Assembly: GCA_964406735.1 (NCBI GenBank)
Contig: CAYOSU010000007.1
Coordinates: 1-64,000, forward strand
DNA: 64,000 nucleotides
From: CAYOSU01 sp964406735
GTDB lineage: Bacteria > Bacillota > Clostridia > Christensenellales > CAMQZB01
Direction of reading: 5' to 3'
Shown one piece after another: positions 1 to 8,391 of this stretch. Made by a program: the position numbers and the translations under genes. Position 1 is the first letter of the stretch, and the number at the start of each line of letters is the position of its first letter. Below the pieces are notes generated by a model. The model was given only the letters and a program-made list of their open reading frames with translations, did not search any database and had not been told where the DNA came from.

Positions 1-23
1 AGACTGAATAAAGAAAAAAAATT

Positions 24-56
24 ACCCCTACCGCAGATATTGCAGTAGGGGTTTTT
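24..56 (+). terminator. Rho-independent terminator of an upstream gene
   Basis: An 8-bp stem (ACCCCTAC pairing with GTAGGGGT), extended by GCA/TGC inside, is followed by a run of T. It ends a plus-strand transcript whose gene lies outside the window. Confidence 0.85.
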
Positions 57-159
57 AATTTGCAAACCTTGTAAAACTTCAGTAAATATTCTCTAAAGCA
101 GAGGATTTTCATTTGCGAATAAAAAACAACCACTCACGAAAAAAACAGCAAAAAACAAA

Positions 160-177
160 AGATTAGTATATTATAAT
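160..177 (+). promoter_or_regulatory. Possible -10 element of the lipoprotein-GH3 operon
   Basis: A TATAAT hexamer at 172-177 lies in very AT-rich DNA about 30 bases before the lipoprotein start. I see no convincing -35 box. Confidence 0.3.
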
Positions 178-205
178 CATATATTTCATATTTATGGAGG
201 ATATT

Positions 206-808
206 ATGAAAAGAATCACAGTAGTTGCATTGGCAATAGTAATGTTGCTTAGTTGTGTCGCATTTGGCGGTTGCGGAAAAGAAGAAACATATCGTCTTGA
301 GGCAGAATATGTTAATATAACTAATGGACGACTAGACACAAAAGATTTAGTAAGTAATGGTTTCTTTGTCGTAGCGACGGGACACGGCTTCAAACCTGCT
401 GAACTTGATCCTTTGGAAATTGATTTTGCTTTTAATTCTAAAAAAGCGGTCGAAGCTACAATTATTGTGTGCGTTGCATCTGGAAATACGTTTGGTAATC
501 CGTTTGATTTAACTGATGCAGATTATACCTTCTCTATGAATGGAGAGGCTTTAGGAAAACCTGTAAGTGTAGTTGATTATCAGGGAAATCCGACGACAAA
601 TGTTCCTAAAGAAGATTTTACAGAAGGAACTGGTTTTGTATATTTTACTTACAATGTAAAGCTTAACAAAGGCGAAAATCATTTCAAATTTAACTATACA
701 CCTGGAAACGGTGCATTCAAAGTTGACTATATCGACATTACTGCAAAATCTGAGATTACTTACAATCCTAACACCGATGCAGTAACGAATTATGAGCCGA
801 TGTTCTAA
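206..808 (+). CDS. Lipoprotein with a CBM6/CBM35-like carbohydrate-binding domain
   Basis: A 200-residue secreted lipoprotein. Residues 1-23 are a lipoprotein signal (basic start, hydrophobic core, lipobox ending FGGC), so it should be anchored on the outer face of the membrane. The start at 206 is chosen because GGAGG at 196-200 precedes it; the in-frame ATG at 194 overlaps that site. The mature part is a single beta-rich domain that opens with RLEAEYV and ends with FKVDYIDI. Both strings are typical of CBM6/CBM35-type sugar-binding folds, where the opening Glu often helps hold calcium. No catalytic domain is present. It is the first gene of a three-gene operon ending in a membrane-anchored GH3, so it probably captures glycan for that enzyme. 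The domain assignment rests on short motifs and is moderately sure. Its codons are more AT-rich than those after 4.3 kb. Confidence 0.7.
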   Translation: MKRITVVALAIVMLLSCVAFGGCGKEETYRLEAEYVNITNGRLDTKDLVSNGFFVVATGHGFKPAELDPLEIDFAFNSKKAVEATIIVCVASGNTFGNPFDLTDADYTFSMNGEALGKPVSVVDYQGNPTTNVPKEDFTEGTGFVYFTYNVKLNKGENHFKFNYTPGNGAFKVDYIDITAKSEITYNPNTDAVTNYEPMF

Positions 809-820
809 TTAAAAACTATA

Positions 821-1234
821 ATGAAAGAATTATTTAGAGGAAGAACTATTTGGTTTTATATCGGGATGCTGTCGATACCGTTTGCAATCGTTACGATTGT
901 TTCCGGTATCGTTGCACCCGGTTTTGCCGCAAAGACGTTTAAGACGTCGATCATTATCTTTTTATTATTAGGAATATTGTCTAAAATTGCGACGTTGGTT
1001 GTAGACTACAAATTTGCGCCGTGTATTCCGGTGTTGTTCTTTTCGATTGCTTTAGCGTTAGTCGCATATTATGGCGCACCGATAATAATGGACATGATAA
1101 ATAAGATCAATTTCCTTAACGGAGACGGATCTGCGGTAATAGTATATATTATTTTTACTTCGCTCGCTTGTATAGCATCAGTCGTTAGTTGCTTTGCTGA
1201 GCATAAGAAATCTGAAGAAAAGGAGGTCGCATAA
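821..1234 (+). CDS. Small four-helix integral membrane protein
   Basis: A 137-residue protein I do not recognise. It shows about four hydrophobic segments (roughly residues 11-33, 42-62, 66-90 and 103-123) with a charged C-terminal tail. There is no clear Shine-Dalgarno sequence; it starts 12 bases after the lipoprotein stop and may depend on coupled translation. Its stop codon overlaps the GH3 start (TAATG), so the two are translationally linked. A scaffold or partner role for the anchored GH3 is inferred from position only. Confidence 0.65.
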   Translation: MKELFRGRTIWFYIGMLSIPFAIVTIVSGIVAPGFAAKTFKTSIIIFLLLGILSKIATLVVDYKFAPCIPVLFFSIALALVAYYGAPIIMDMINKINFLNGDGSAVIVYIIFTSLACIASVVSCFAEHKKSEEKEVA

Positions 1235-4110
1235 TGAAAAATTACAGAGTTTGGCGTGGATTGACAGCCGTTTTTACGGTTGTTCTTTCATTAGTAATAG
1301 GCTTGACCTCCGTAGCATTGGTTAACGAGGGCTCAATAAATCAGTTCCTTAATATTGGCACGGACAGCGTTTCTGGCGATGAAGGTACTATTTATTATTC
1401 GAGTAAATACGGTGAGCTTAGCGATGAAAATCTAAATAAACTTAAGTCTGATATAGATGCATTTATAGCAACGGAAGTAGAAGAGGGGGCTGTTATGCTC
1501 TCAAACGATGGAACGTTACCTCTTGACAAAACAGGGCTTAATATATCGTTGTTCGGTTCTGCAAGCTATAACCCTATCTATAAAAACGCATCAGCAGGCG
1601 GTATTTTGGATGAAAATAGAAAAGTTGATTTAAAAGAAGCATTTGAAAAAATCGGGTATAAAGTTAATGAAACGCTGTACAGTGCTTACGCAAACGGCAC
1701 GGCGGTAAGAGAAAGTAAGGCTGGTAGCGGATCATCTATCGGTGAAGAGCCGCTTTCATTTTATACGCAGAACATACTTGATAGCTGTTCAAATTATAAA
1801 GATGCGGCAATCGTTGTGTTTGCACGTGCAGGCGGAGAAGGCTTTGATTTGAATGTTTCAGATGCCGACGGAGTGCCGCAGTTATCATTGCACCAGCAAG
1901 AGAAAGACTTATTAAATTTAATAAAGGAACAAGGCTTCACAAAGATAATAGTGCTTATTAATAGCGGATTTGCGATGGAAGTATCAGAGCTCAAGGATTA
2001 CGGAGTTAACGCCTGCATTTGGATGGGAACACCGGGATTGACTGGTTTTAATGGTATAGCTAATATAATAAACGGAACAGTTTCTCCGTCAGGAAGACTT
2101 GTAGATACTTATGCGACAAACTCGCTTTCTTCACCGGCAATGATGAACTTTGGCGATTATCACTTTGTGAATGCGCCGGAATTAAATTATGTAGTCAACG
2201 CTGAAGGTATTTATGTTGGATATAAGTATTATGAAACTCGTTATGAAGATTGCGTGTTAAAGCAAGGTAATGCAAGTTCTAAAATCGGTTCTTCAACGAA
2301 CAAAAACTGGAATTATGCTGATGAAGTAACGTATACTTTTGGTTATGGACTCTCATATACGACCTTTACGCAGGAGTTATTGTCTTGTGAGTATGATGAT
2401 AAGACCGATTTGTTTACGATCAAAGTCAAGGTGACAAATACCGGAGATTACGCAGGGAAAGATGTGGTTGAAGTGTACTTACAATCTCCCTATACAGAAT
2501 ATGATAAACAGTATCTCGTAGAGAAAACTGCTATTCAGCTTGTTGGTTATGAAAAGACTTCAGAATTAAACCCTGGCGAGTCGGAAGAAATAACTGTTAC
2601 CGTTGACAGATATCTTTGTGCAAGTTATGATTGCAACAATGTAAAAGGCTATATTCTTGACGCTGGCGATTATTACTTTGCGATAGGTTCCGATGCGCAT
2701 AACGCATTAAATAACGTTTTGGCGGCAAAAGGTTATACAACTTTGGATGGTATGACCGAAAACGGAGATGCAGAAAAGACCTATACGTGGACGATTGAGG
2801 AACTTGACACTACGTCATACAGGAATTCAAAGTATACAGATAATGAGGTGACAAATGTATTCGTAGGCGACTATGCAGTTGATATCAACGATTTCTACGA
2901 TACAGACGTAGTAACCTATCTTTCGAGGCAGGATTGGGTAAATACATATCCAAAAACCTACGATAACCTTACAGCAAGCGATGCACTGTTAAAAGCAACG
3001 AGTTCGAAAACATATACAAAATCTTCTACGGCAAAAAAGGTTAGTGATTTTGTTCAAGGAGTAGACGCAGGAATAGATTTTATTGATTTGACAGACTGGT
3101 CTTGGAATGATGAACGATGGGATACTTTCTTGAATCAATTGACAATAGAAGAGCTTGCTACGGCTATCAATAATAACACTGGCGTAAAAGCCATTGAGTC
3201 AATAGGCAAGCCTGCAAACCGCGATGCTGATGGTCCGGACGGCTATGCATTCAATTACACTTATGGTGATAAATCAACAGCGTCGTGTTATGCTGGGCAG
3301 ATCGTAGCGGCATCGTCTTGGAACAAAGAGCTGATTGCACAATTAGGCGATTTTTATGCTGAAGAGTGTTTTTATACGAGAGGCAACGAGGTTTTTGGCC
3401 CTGGAAATAATTTGCATAGAACACCTTACGGCGGTCGAAACTTCGAGTATTATACAGAAGATTCAGTGTTTGCTTATTTGACCTCTGCGGTTCAGTGTAA
3501 AGCTATGCAGGAAAAAGGATTGATTGCCGCACCAAAGCATTTTTGCGCTAACGATCAGGAAACTAACAGAAGTGAATTATGCACCTTTATGACAGAACAG
3601 AGAATGAGACAAGAGCCAATGAAAGCTTTTGAAGGAGCGTTCACTGTTGGTGACGCAGGTGGCGTAATGGGAATGATGGGCAGAATAGGTGTTAAAGCTG
3701 ATATGGTGTGCTATCCGTTGATTACCACGGTTCTTCGTGGCGAGTGGGATTTTACTGGAATGGTAATAACCGATGCTGGAGGACAGGAAAACGAATATCA
3801 GCCCACAGTTGAATGTGTTCTGGCAGGCGTAGATGCATTCTGTCTTACATCACGTTCTTCCGTTTTAATAAATGCAATCAAAAAGAATGATGATGGTGAT
3901 TTGCTTGAAGCTTTGAGACAAATCAATAAGAGGTTTTACTATACAAGAGCGCATAGCAATTTGATCAATGGTTTATCAAAAGAAACCGTAATTGTTGATA
4001 AGACTCCTTGGTGGATCCCGACGATGTATGTAATTGACGGAACGATCGGTTTGGTGCTAATATGGTCTGTGGTAATGTTTTATATGACGGCATATAAAAA
4101 GAAAAAATAA
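1234..4110 (+). CDS. Membrane-anchored glycoside hydrolase family 3 with swapped domain order
   Basis: A 958-residue beta-glycosidase of family GH3. An N-terminal hydrophobic segment (about residues 10-30) and a C-terminal one (about 930-952, followed by KKKK) predict anchoring at both ends. The order is reversed from classical GH3: the alpha/beta sandwich domain comes first (starts EEGAVMLSNDG near residue 85), then a fibronectin-like region after GYGLSYTTF (about 370-510), then the TIM-barrel domain (about 620-880). Barrel motifs are DADGPDG, LHRTPYGGRNFEYY, KHFCANDQETNR and VITDAGG. The Asp in VITDAGG (residue 847) fits the catalytic nucleophile. The usual MTSYNxING strand is replaced by MGMMGRIG and the Trp after the nucleophile is missing, so specificity probably differs from the other two GH3s here. 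The start has a perfect AAGGAGG site and overlaps the preceding stop. The whole operon is AT-rich relative to its neighbours. Confidence 0.88.
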   Translation: MKNYRVWRGLTAVFTVVLSLVIGLTSVALVNEGSINQFLNIGTDSVSGDEGTIYYSSKYGELSDENLNKLKSDIDAFIATEVEEGAVMLSNDGTLPLDKTGLNISLFGSASYNPIYKNASAGGILDENRKVDLKEAFEKIGYKVNETLYSAYANGTAVRESKAGSGSSIGEEPLSFYTQNILDSCSNYKDAAIVVFARAGGEGFDLNVSDADGVPQLSLHQQEKDLLNLIKEQGFTKIIVLINSGFAMEVSELKDYGVNACIWMGTPGLTGFNGIANIINGTVSPSGRLVDTYATNSLSSPAMMNFGDYHFVNAPELNYVVNAEGIYVGYKYYETRYEDCVLKQGNASSKIGSSTNKNWNYADEVTYTFGYGLSYTTFTQELLSCEYDDKTDLFTIKVKVTNTGDYAGKDVVEVYLQSPYTEYDKQYLVEKTAIQLVGYEKTSELNPGESEEITVTVDRYLCASYDCNNVKGYILDAGDYYFAIGSDAHNALNNVLAAKGYTTLDGMTENGDAEKTYTWTIEELDTTSYRNSKYTDNEVTNVFVGDYAVDINDFYDTDVVTYLSRQDWVNTYPKTYDNLTASDALLKATSSKTYTKSSTAKKVSDFVQGVDAGIDFIDLTDWSWNDERWDTFLNQLTIEELATAINNNTGVKAIESIGKPANRDADGPDGYAFNYTYGDKSTASCYAGQIVAASSWNKELIAQLGDFYAEECFYTRGNEVFGPGNNLHRTPYGGRNFEYYTEDSVFAYLTSAVQCKAMQEKGLIAAPKHFCANDQETNRSELCTFMTEQRMRQEPMKAFEGAFTVGDAGGVMGMMGRIGVKADMVCYPLITTVLRGEWDFTGMVITDAGGQENEYQPTVECVLAGVDAFCLTSRSSVLINAIKKNDDGDLLEALRQINKRFYYTRAHSNLINGLSKETVIVDKTPWWIPTMYVIDGTIGLVLIWSVVMFYMTAYKKKK

Positions 4111-4150
4111 TTTTCATTCAAAACTAAAATTTTTAAATGAGTAAAAAATG

Positions 4151-4185
4151 GCAGTATGAGTCCGATTTTATCGGACTCATACTGC
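4151..4185. repeat. Perfect 15-bp inverted repeat after the GH3 operon
   Basis: The arms GCAGTATGAGTCCGA and its exact complement are separated by five bases. No T run follows on the plus strand; on the minus strand a T-rich tract follows. It could protect the 3' end of the GH3 mRNA or act as a second terminator for minus-strand transcription. Confidence 0.7.
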
Positions 4186-4236
4186 GTTAAGATAATAGAA
4201 TTGTTATTTCGTTGTAATAGTATATGAATAACTAAT

Positions 4237-4270
4237 AAAAATACCGCGATTGTTTATTGCGGTATTTTAT
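4237..4270. terminator. Bidirectional terminator between convergent GH3 genes
   Basis: The stem AAAATACCGC pairs with GCGGTATTTT, giving A/T tracts on both sides. It lies 17 bases after the stop of the minus-strand GH3 and can serve both genes. Confidence 0.8.
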
Positions 4271-4286
4271 TATGCAAATAATTTTT

Positions 4287-6722
4287 TTACGCTCTCGTCA
4301 TAGCGACAGATTCGAGCGTAAAGGAGAGTACGTCTTTGGCAACGAGTTGGATCTCTCCACGGGTGATACCGCCCTCTTTGCCGAGCGTTTCAAGAAGCGT
4401 CGGGTCGGGGATGTCCTCCTTGCGGTACATCGCACTCGTAGCGCCTGGCATAAGAACGTCGACTCTCGCACGCACTCTGTATGCGCTGCCCGACATCGTC
4501 GGGAACTCGGGCGAGGGAGCGTACTGCATCCACCAGTCGGTGATAACGTTGCCCGTATATCCCCACTCGTCACGGAGAACTGTGGACACGAGATCGAAGT
4601 TATAATGGCTCCAGACGCCGTTTATCTTGTTGTAGCTCGTCATAATGTTCTTAGGCTTACCCTCTTTTACGCATATCTCAAAGTTTTTGAGGTATATCTC
4701 ACGGAGTGCCCTTTCCGAAACTCTCGAGTCGTTGAAGTTACGTCTGGTCTCCTGGTTGTTGCACGCAAAGTGCTTGGGGCAAGCAGAAAGTCCGTCGTGC
4801 TGAACGCCCCTTATGAACGCCGCCGCCATTTTACCCGAAAGCAACGGGTCTTCGGAGTAATACTCGAAGTTTCTGCCGCACAAGGGGTTTCTGTGGATGT
4901 TCATACCGGGCGCAAGAATAACGTCCGTACCACGCTCCAGCATCTCGTCGCCGAAATGCTTGGCCATCTTCTCAAAAAGCTCTGTGTCGAACGTAGACGC
5001 AATAAGCGTTCCGCACGGCAGGAGCGATGATGTCATTTTCAGCCTTATTCCCGAAGGACCGTCCGTCGTAATAACGGCAGGTATACCCTTCTCGTTGAGA
5101 GATTTCGCAATACCCGAGAACGCACCCGCATTGCCCGTAGGACCGTAAGGGCTGTTCATCTGTCCCTGTCCACGGGTGAGAAGCTCCAGCTCGTCGTCGG
5201 AAAGCTGTGCAACGAACTCGTCGAGCGTATTTTTGCCGTTTTTGACGTCAACGAGCTTGATTCCCTTGTCACCCGTATAGGGTATCTCTTCGGGAAGATG
5301 AGAAAGTATGCGCTCTTTGAGGTCTACCGTGCGCTTAGGCGTAGCCTCGAACGCAAGAGTTTTCTTGCCTGCGCTTTCCTTTGCGACCATTCTGTCAAAG
5401 GTGTCTGCGACCGCCATAACTTCAGAAAGCCTTTCGGTAACGACAAGCTCGTCGAGCGTGAAAGAGGCTACCTTTTCAGCAACGCTTACGTCGTCTCCGA
5501 TATAAACGGAGTATTCGCCGCCTTCGAGCACGAAGCAAGACTTGTTGCCCGTAACGCCGCCGTCGTCATAAGAAGCAACGTCTTTGAGTGAGAAGTTGAT
5601 CTCAAGTATCTGCTCCTCGTCAGGTTCAAGCGTTCTCGTCTTGGCAAACGCCGCAAGTACCTTGTCGGCTTTTCCCAAAAGTCCGTTGGGTGCGCCGATA
5701 TAAACGAGCGTTACGTCCTTAGAGGGGCGGTTTCCCGTATTTTTAACGAGAACTCTCGCCTTGCAGGAAAGACCGTCCCTTTCAAAGCCAAGGAGTGTTT
5801 TATCAAAAGTCGTATAAGAAAGCCCGTAGCCGAAGAAGTACGCCGCCTTGTTTTTAGCGAACGTGTCGAAGTATCTGTAACCTACGAAGATATCCTCGGC
5901 GTAGTTATTGAACTCCTTTCCGCCGAAGTTATCAGCCGACGGATAGTATTCGTATTTTTTAGCGATAGTCGCAGGGAGCTTGCCCGACGGACATACCTTT
6001 CCGAGAAGAACGTCCGCAACGGCGTTACCGCTCTCCATACCGCCCTGCCAGGGGAGCAGGACTGCGCCAACGTTATATTTTTCAATAAAGCCAAAGTCGA
6101 TGACGTTACCGATGTCGAGAACGACAGCCACCTTTTTGAAGTTTGCGGTAACCTTAGCAAGAAGTGCCTCCTCGAGCTTAGTCAAGAAGAAGCTTCCCTC
6201 TTTAAGTACGTTTTCTCTGTCCTCGCCTGCCGCACGGCCGATAACGACGATAGCAACGTCGTTTCTTGCCGCAGCCTCTTTGACCAATTTATCGGACACC
6301 TTCATCTCGGGGAAGAATCTCGGCCAGTGTCCCCAGAAACCGGGGTCTGCCTCGTTCTTCTTGCACCACTCCTTGTAAACGGAAAGAAGCTTTTCGTCCA
6401 AGTCGGCACCGCCGTTTTTGAGTCCATCGATAAGGTTGACCGTATACGGATAGCAAACGTCGCCGCCGCTGCCGTAGCCTACGCAGAAATAATCGAGCGC
6501 ACATCTGCCGAATACGGCGATCTTCTCACCTTTTGCGATAGGCAAAACGCCGTCGTTTTTGAGAAGAATACTGCCCTCTGCCGCCGCCTGACGTGAGTAT
6601 GCTTTAAGAGCCTCGTCGCAAACGAACGGCTTACCGTCCTTGTTATTCGTTTCCTGCGCTAGGTTGTTGCCGTCGTACTTTTGCATTATGTGTCTTACGA
6701 ATTTATTAAAAAGCTTTCCCAT
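4287..6722 (-). CDS. Cytoplasmic GH3 beta-glycosidase, swapped domain order
   Basis: An 811-residue GH3 enzyme without signal peptide, so probably acting on imported oligosaccharides. The ATG at 6722 is chosen because GGAGG lies seven bases before it; a longer reading frame upstream would add an implausible hydrophobic tail. The sandwich domain is first (SILLKNDGVLPI, GYGSGG), then SGKLPATI and GYGLSYTTF leading to the fibronectin-like domain, then the barrel with DGPSGIRL, IHRNPLCGRNFEYYSED, KHFACNNQETRRN and MTSYNKING. The Asp of VITDWW (residue 729) is the expected nucleophile. GH3 members of this layout are mostly beta-glucosidases or beta-xylosidases; the substrate cannot be told from sequence. 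It appears to be a single-gene transcript with its own promoter and terminator. Confidence 0.92.
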   Translation of the reverse strand: MGKLFNKFVRHIMQKYDGNNLAQETNNKDGKPFVCDEALKAYSRQAAAEGSILLKNDGVLPIAKGEKIAVFGRCALDYFCVGYGSGGDVCYPYTVNLIDGLKNGGADLDEKLLSVYKEWCKKNEADPGFWGHWPRFFPEMKVSDKLVKEAAARNDVAIVVIGRAAGEDRENVLKEGSFFLTKLEEALLAKVTANFKKVAVVLDIGNVIDFGFIEKYNVGAVLLPWQGGMESGNAVADVLLGKVCPSGKLPATIAKKYEYYPSADNFGGKEFNNYAEDIFVGYRYFDTFAKNKAAYFFGYGLSYTTFDKTLLGFERDGLSCKARVLVKNTGNRPSKDVTLVYIGAPNGLLGKADKVLAAFAKTRTLEPDEEQILEINFSLKDVASYDDGGVTGNKSCFVLEGGEYSVYIGDDVSVAEKVASFTLDELVVTERLSEVMAVADTFDRMVAKESAGKKTLAFEATPKRTVDLKERILSHLPEEIPYTGDKGIKLVDVKNGKNTLDEFVAQLSDDELELLTRGQGQMNSPYGPTGNAGAFSGIAKSLNEKGIPAVITTDGPSGIRLKMTSSLLPCGTLIASTFDTELFEKMAKHFGDEMLERGTDVILAPGMNIHRNPLCGRNFEYYSEDPLLSGKMAAAFIRGVQHDGLSACPKHFACNNQETRRNFNDSRVSERALREIYLKNFEICVKEGKPKNIMTSYNKINGVWSHYNFDLVSTVLRDEWGYTGNVITDWWMQYAPSPEFPTMSGSAYRVRARVDVLMPGATSAMYRKEDIPDPTLLETLGKEGGITRGEIQLVAKDVLSFTLESVAMTRA

Positions 6723-6762
6723 AAGTCCTCCGTTATCATCAAAATAAGCCTTTATATTAAAT

Positions 6763-6791
6763 ATTGTATCATACATCGCACTTATAATCAA
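6763..6791 (-). promoter_or_regulatory. Promoter of the minus-strand GH3
   Basis: Read on the minus strand, TTGATT (-35, 6786-6791) and TACAAT (-10, 6763-6768) are 17 bases apart, about 40 bases upstream of the start codon. Confidence 0.6.
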
Positions 6792-6904
6792 AAAAAATAA
6801 TTGACAAAAAATATCGTAAAACCGACAAAAATTATCAAAAATACCGAAAAGCACGCTAAAAAGAGCCAAATAAGGCGTGGAAATACCCTATAACGCACTG
6901 CGAT

Positions 6905-6933
6905 TTGACATAGAATGCGTTAAGTGGTAAAAT
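6905..6933 (+). promoter_or_regulatory. Promoter of trkA-trkH
   Basis: A consensus TTGACA at 6905-6910 and TAAAAT at 6928-6933 with a 17-base spacer. It leaves a leader of about 95 bases before trkA. The rest of the 6723-7034 gap holds only this, the divergent GH3 promoter and the leader. Confidence 0.75.
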
Positions 6934-6986
6934 GCAGTTGAGGACGAAAGGCGGTAGCGACGGAAAATTCAACGCCGTTGCGGCAA

Positions 6987-7000
6987 GCGGTATATACCGC
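6987..7000 (+). promoter_or_regulatory. 14-bp palindrome in the trkA leader
   Basis: GCGGTATATACCGC is a perfect palindrome within the transcribed leader and can also join a hairpin using the flanking TTGCGG and CCGCAA. It lies about 20 bases before the ribosome binding site AAGGAGAT, so it could affect translation or bind a dimeric regulator. It does not match the riboswitches I can recall for potassium genes. Confidence 0.4.
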
Positions 7001-7034
7001 AAAGAGCCTTTTTGATCCAAGGAGATATATAAAA

Positions 7035-8390
7035 ATGAAGATAACTGTTGTCGGTTGCGGCAAAGTCGGTGCTACCTTGGTCGAGCATTTAACTCGTGAG
7101 GGACACGATGTTACCGTCATCGATATCGACGTAAACGCAGTCAACGAGATGTCCGAGACGTACGACGTACTCGGCGTAGTAGGGAACGGCTCGACGTTCG
7201 AGGTGCAGGCTGAGGCAGGCGTAAAGGATTCTGACATTCTCATTGCCGTAACGAACTCCGACGAGCAGAATCTGCTTTGCTGTCTAATAGCAAAGAAAGT
7301 AGGAGTAAAGCACACCATAGGCAGGGTGCGTGATCCGATATATAACAGCGAGATAAAGTACCTTCAAAAGGAGCTCGGTCTTGCCTTGGTAATAAACCCC
7401 GAGCTTACGACGGCAAAGGAGATATCAAGGCTGTTGAAATACCCCTCTGCGATAAACGTAGACCCCTTTGCAGGCGGAAGCGTAGAGCTTCTGACCGTCA
7501 AGGTGGAGAAAGACTCCGTTCTCGACGGCATCAAGGTATACGACATCAACTCAAAGCTTAAATGCGACGTGCTCATCTGCACGGTAGAGCGTGGCGACGA
7601 CGTATTTATCCCCGACGGCCAGAGCGGCATAGCGGCGGGCGATACGGTGTCGTTCGTAGCATCACCTAAGAACGTAGCGGGTTTTTTGAGAAAGATCGGG
7701 CAGAACGTCGGTAATGTCAAGAGTGCTATTCTTGTAGGCGGCGGCGACATAGCAAGGTATCTTGCAAATATTCTGGTGTCGAGCAACATCGACGTCAAGA
7801 TAATAGAGAAAGACAAAGAAAAATGCGTTGCGCTCGCAAACGAGCTTTCCGACGTAACGGTAATAAACGGCGACGGCATGGAGCAGAATCTTCTTTTGGA
7901 AGAGGGCTTGGACGGCAGAGGAGGCTTCGTTGCACTCACTAACTCCGACGAGGAGAATATCATAATGAGCCTTTACGCCAAGTCCTTGGGAAGGAGCAAG
8001 ATAGTAACCAAGGTCTCGCGGCTGAAAGTCGACGGCGTCGTCAAGAGCTTGGGTCTTGATTGCTTCATATCACCCAAGAGCATAACGGCGAATATGATAC
8101 TTCGCTACGTAAGAGCGATGAAAAACTCCGAGGGCAGCAATGTTGAGGCGCTTTATCGCATCTCGGACGACAGGGTAGAGGCACTCGAGTTTTCGGTAAA
8201 AGACACTTCCCCTGTTATTGGCAAGCCCCTTTCAGAGCTCAGCATCAAAAAAGGCATACTCGTTGCGTGCATAACACGTGGCAGTGAGATAATAATTCCA
8301 AAAGGCAACGACGTGATAAAGTCAGGCGACTCCGTCATCGTCGTAACGAAGGAATCCACCCTGTTAGACATAGCGGATATTTTGAACTGA
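7035..8390 (+). CDS. trkA: Trk potassium uptake protein TrkA
   Basis: A 451-residue peripheral membrane protein that gates the TrkH potassium channel in response to nucleotides (NAD(H), ATP/ADP in characterised relatives). It is built from two repeats: a Rossmann domain (GCGKVG at residues 7-12) with a TrkA_C domain, then a second Rossmann domain (VGGGDIARYLA near 235) with a second TrkA_C domain. The start at 7035 has AAGGAGAT in front; a longer reading frame upstream lacks such a site. It is followed one base later by trkH and has a strong promoter. Confidence 0.95.
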   Translation: MKITVVGCGKVGATLVEHLTREGHDVTVIDIDVNAVNEMSETYDVLGVVGNGSTFEVQAEAGVKDSDILIAVTNSDEQNLLCCLIAKKVGVKHTIGRVRDPIYNSEIKYLQKELGLALVINPELTTAKEISRLLKYPSAINVDPFAGGSVELLTVKVEKDSVLDGIKVYDINSKLKCDVLICTVERGDDVFIPDGQSGIAAGDTVSFVASPKNVAGFLRKIGQNVGNVKSAILVGGGDIARYLANILVSSNIDVKIIEKDKEKCVALANELSDVTVINGDGMEQNLLLEEGLDGRGGFVALTNSDEENIIMSLYAKSLGRSKIVTKVSRLKVDGVVKSLGLDCFISPKSITANMILRYVRAMKNSEGSNVEALYRISDDRVEALEFSVKDTSPVIGKPLSELSIKKGILVACITRGSEIIIPKGNDVIKSGDSVIVVTKESTLLDIADILN

Positions 8391-8391
8391 T

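Noticed and set aside
4287..6869. Longer 860-residue version of the minus-strand GH3
   Set aside because: The extra 49 residues come from the promoter region and the GGAGG site supports the start at 6722.
6934..7034. Guanidine-II or c-di-AMP riboswitch before trkA
   Set aside because: Only isolated ACGA and ACGG strings match; the required paired hairpin layout and conserved blocks are not visible.
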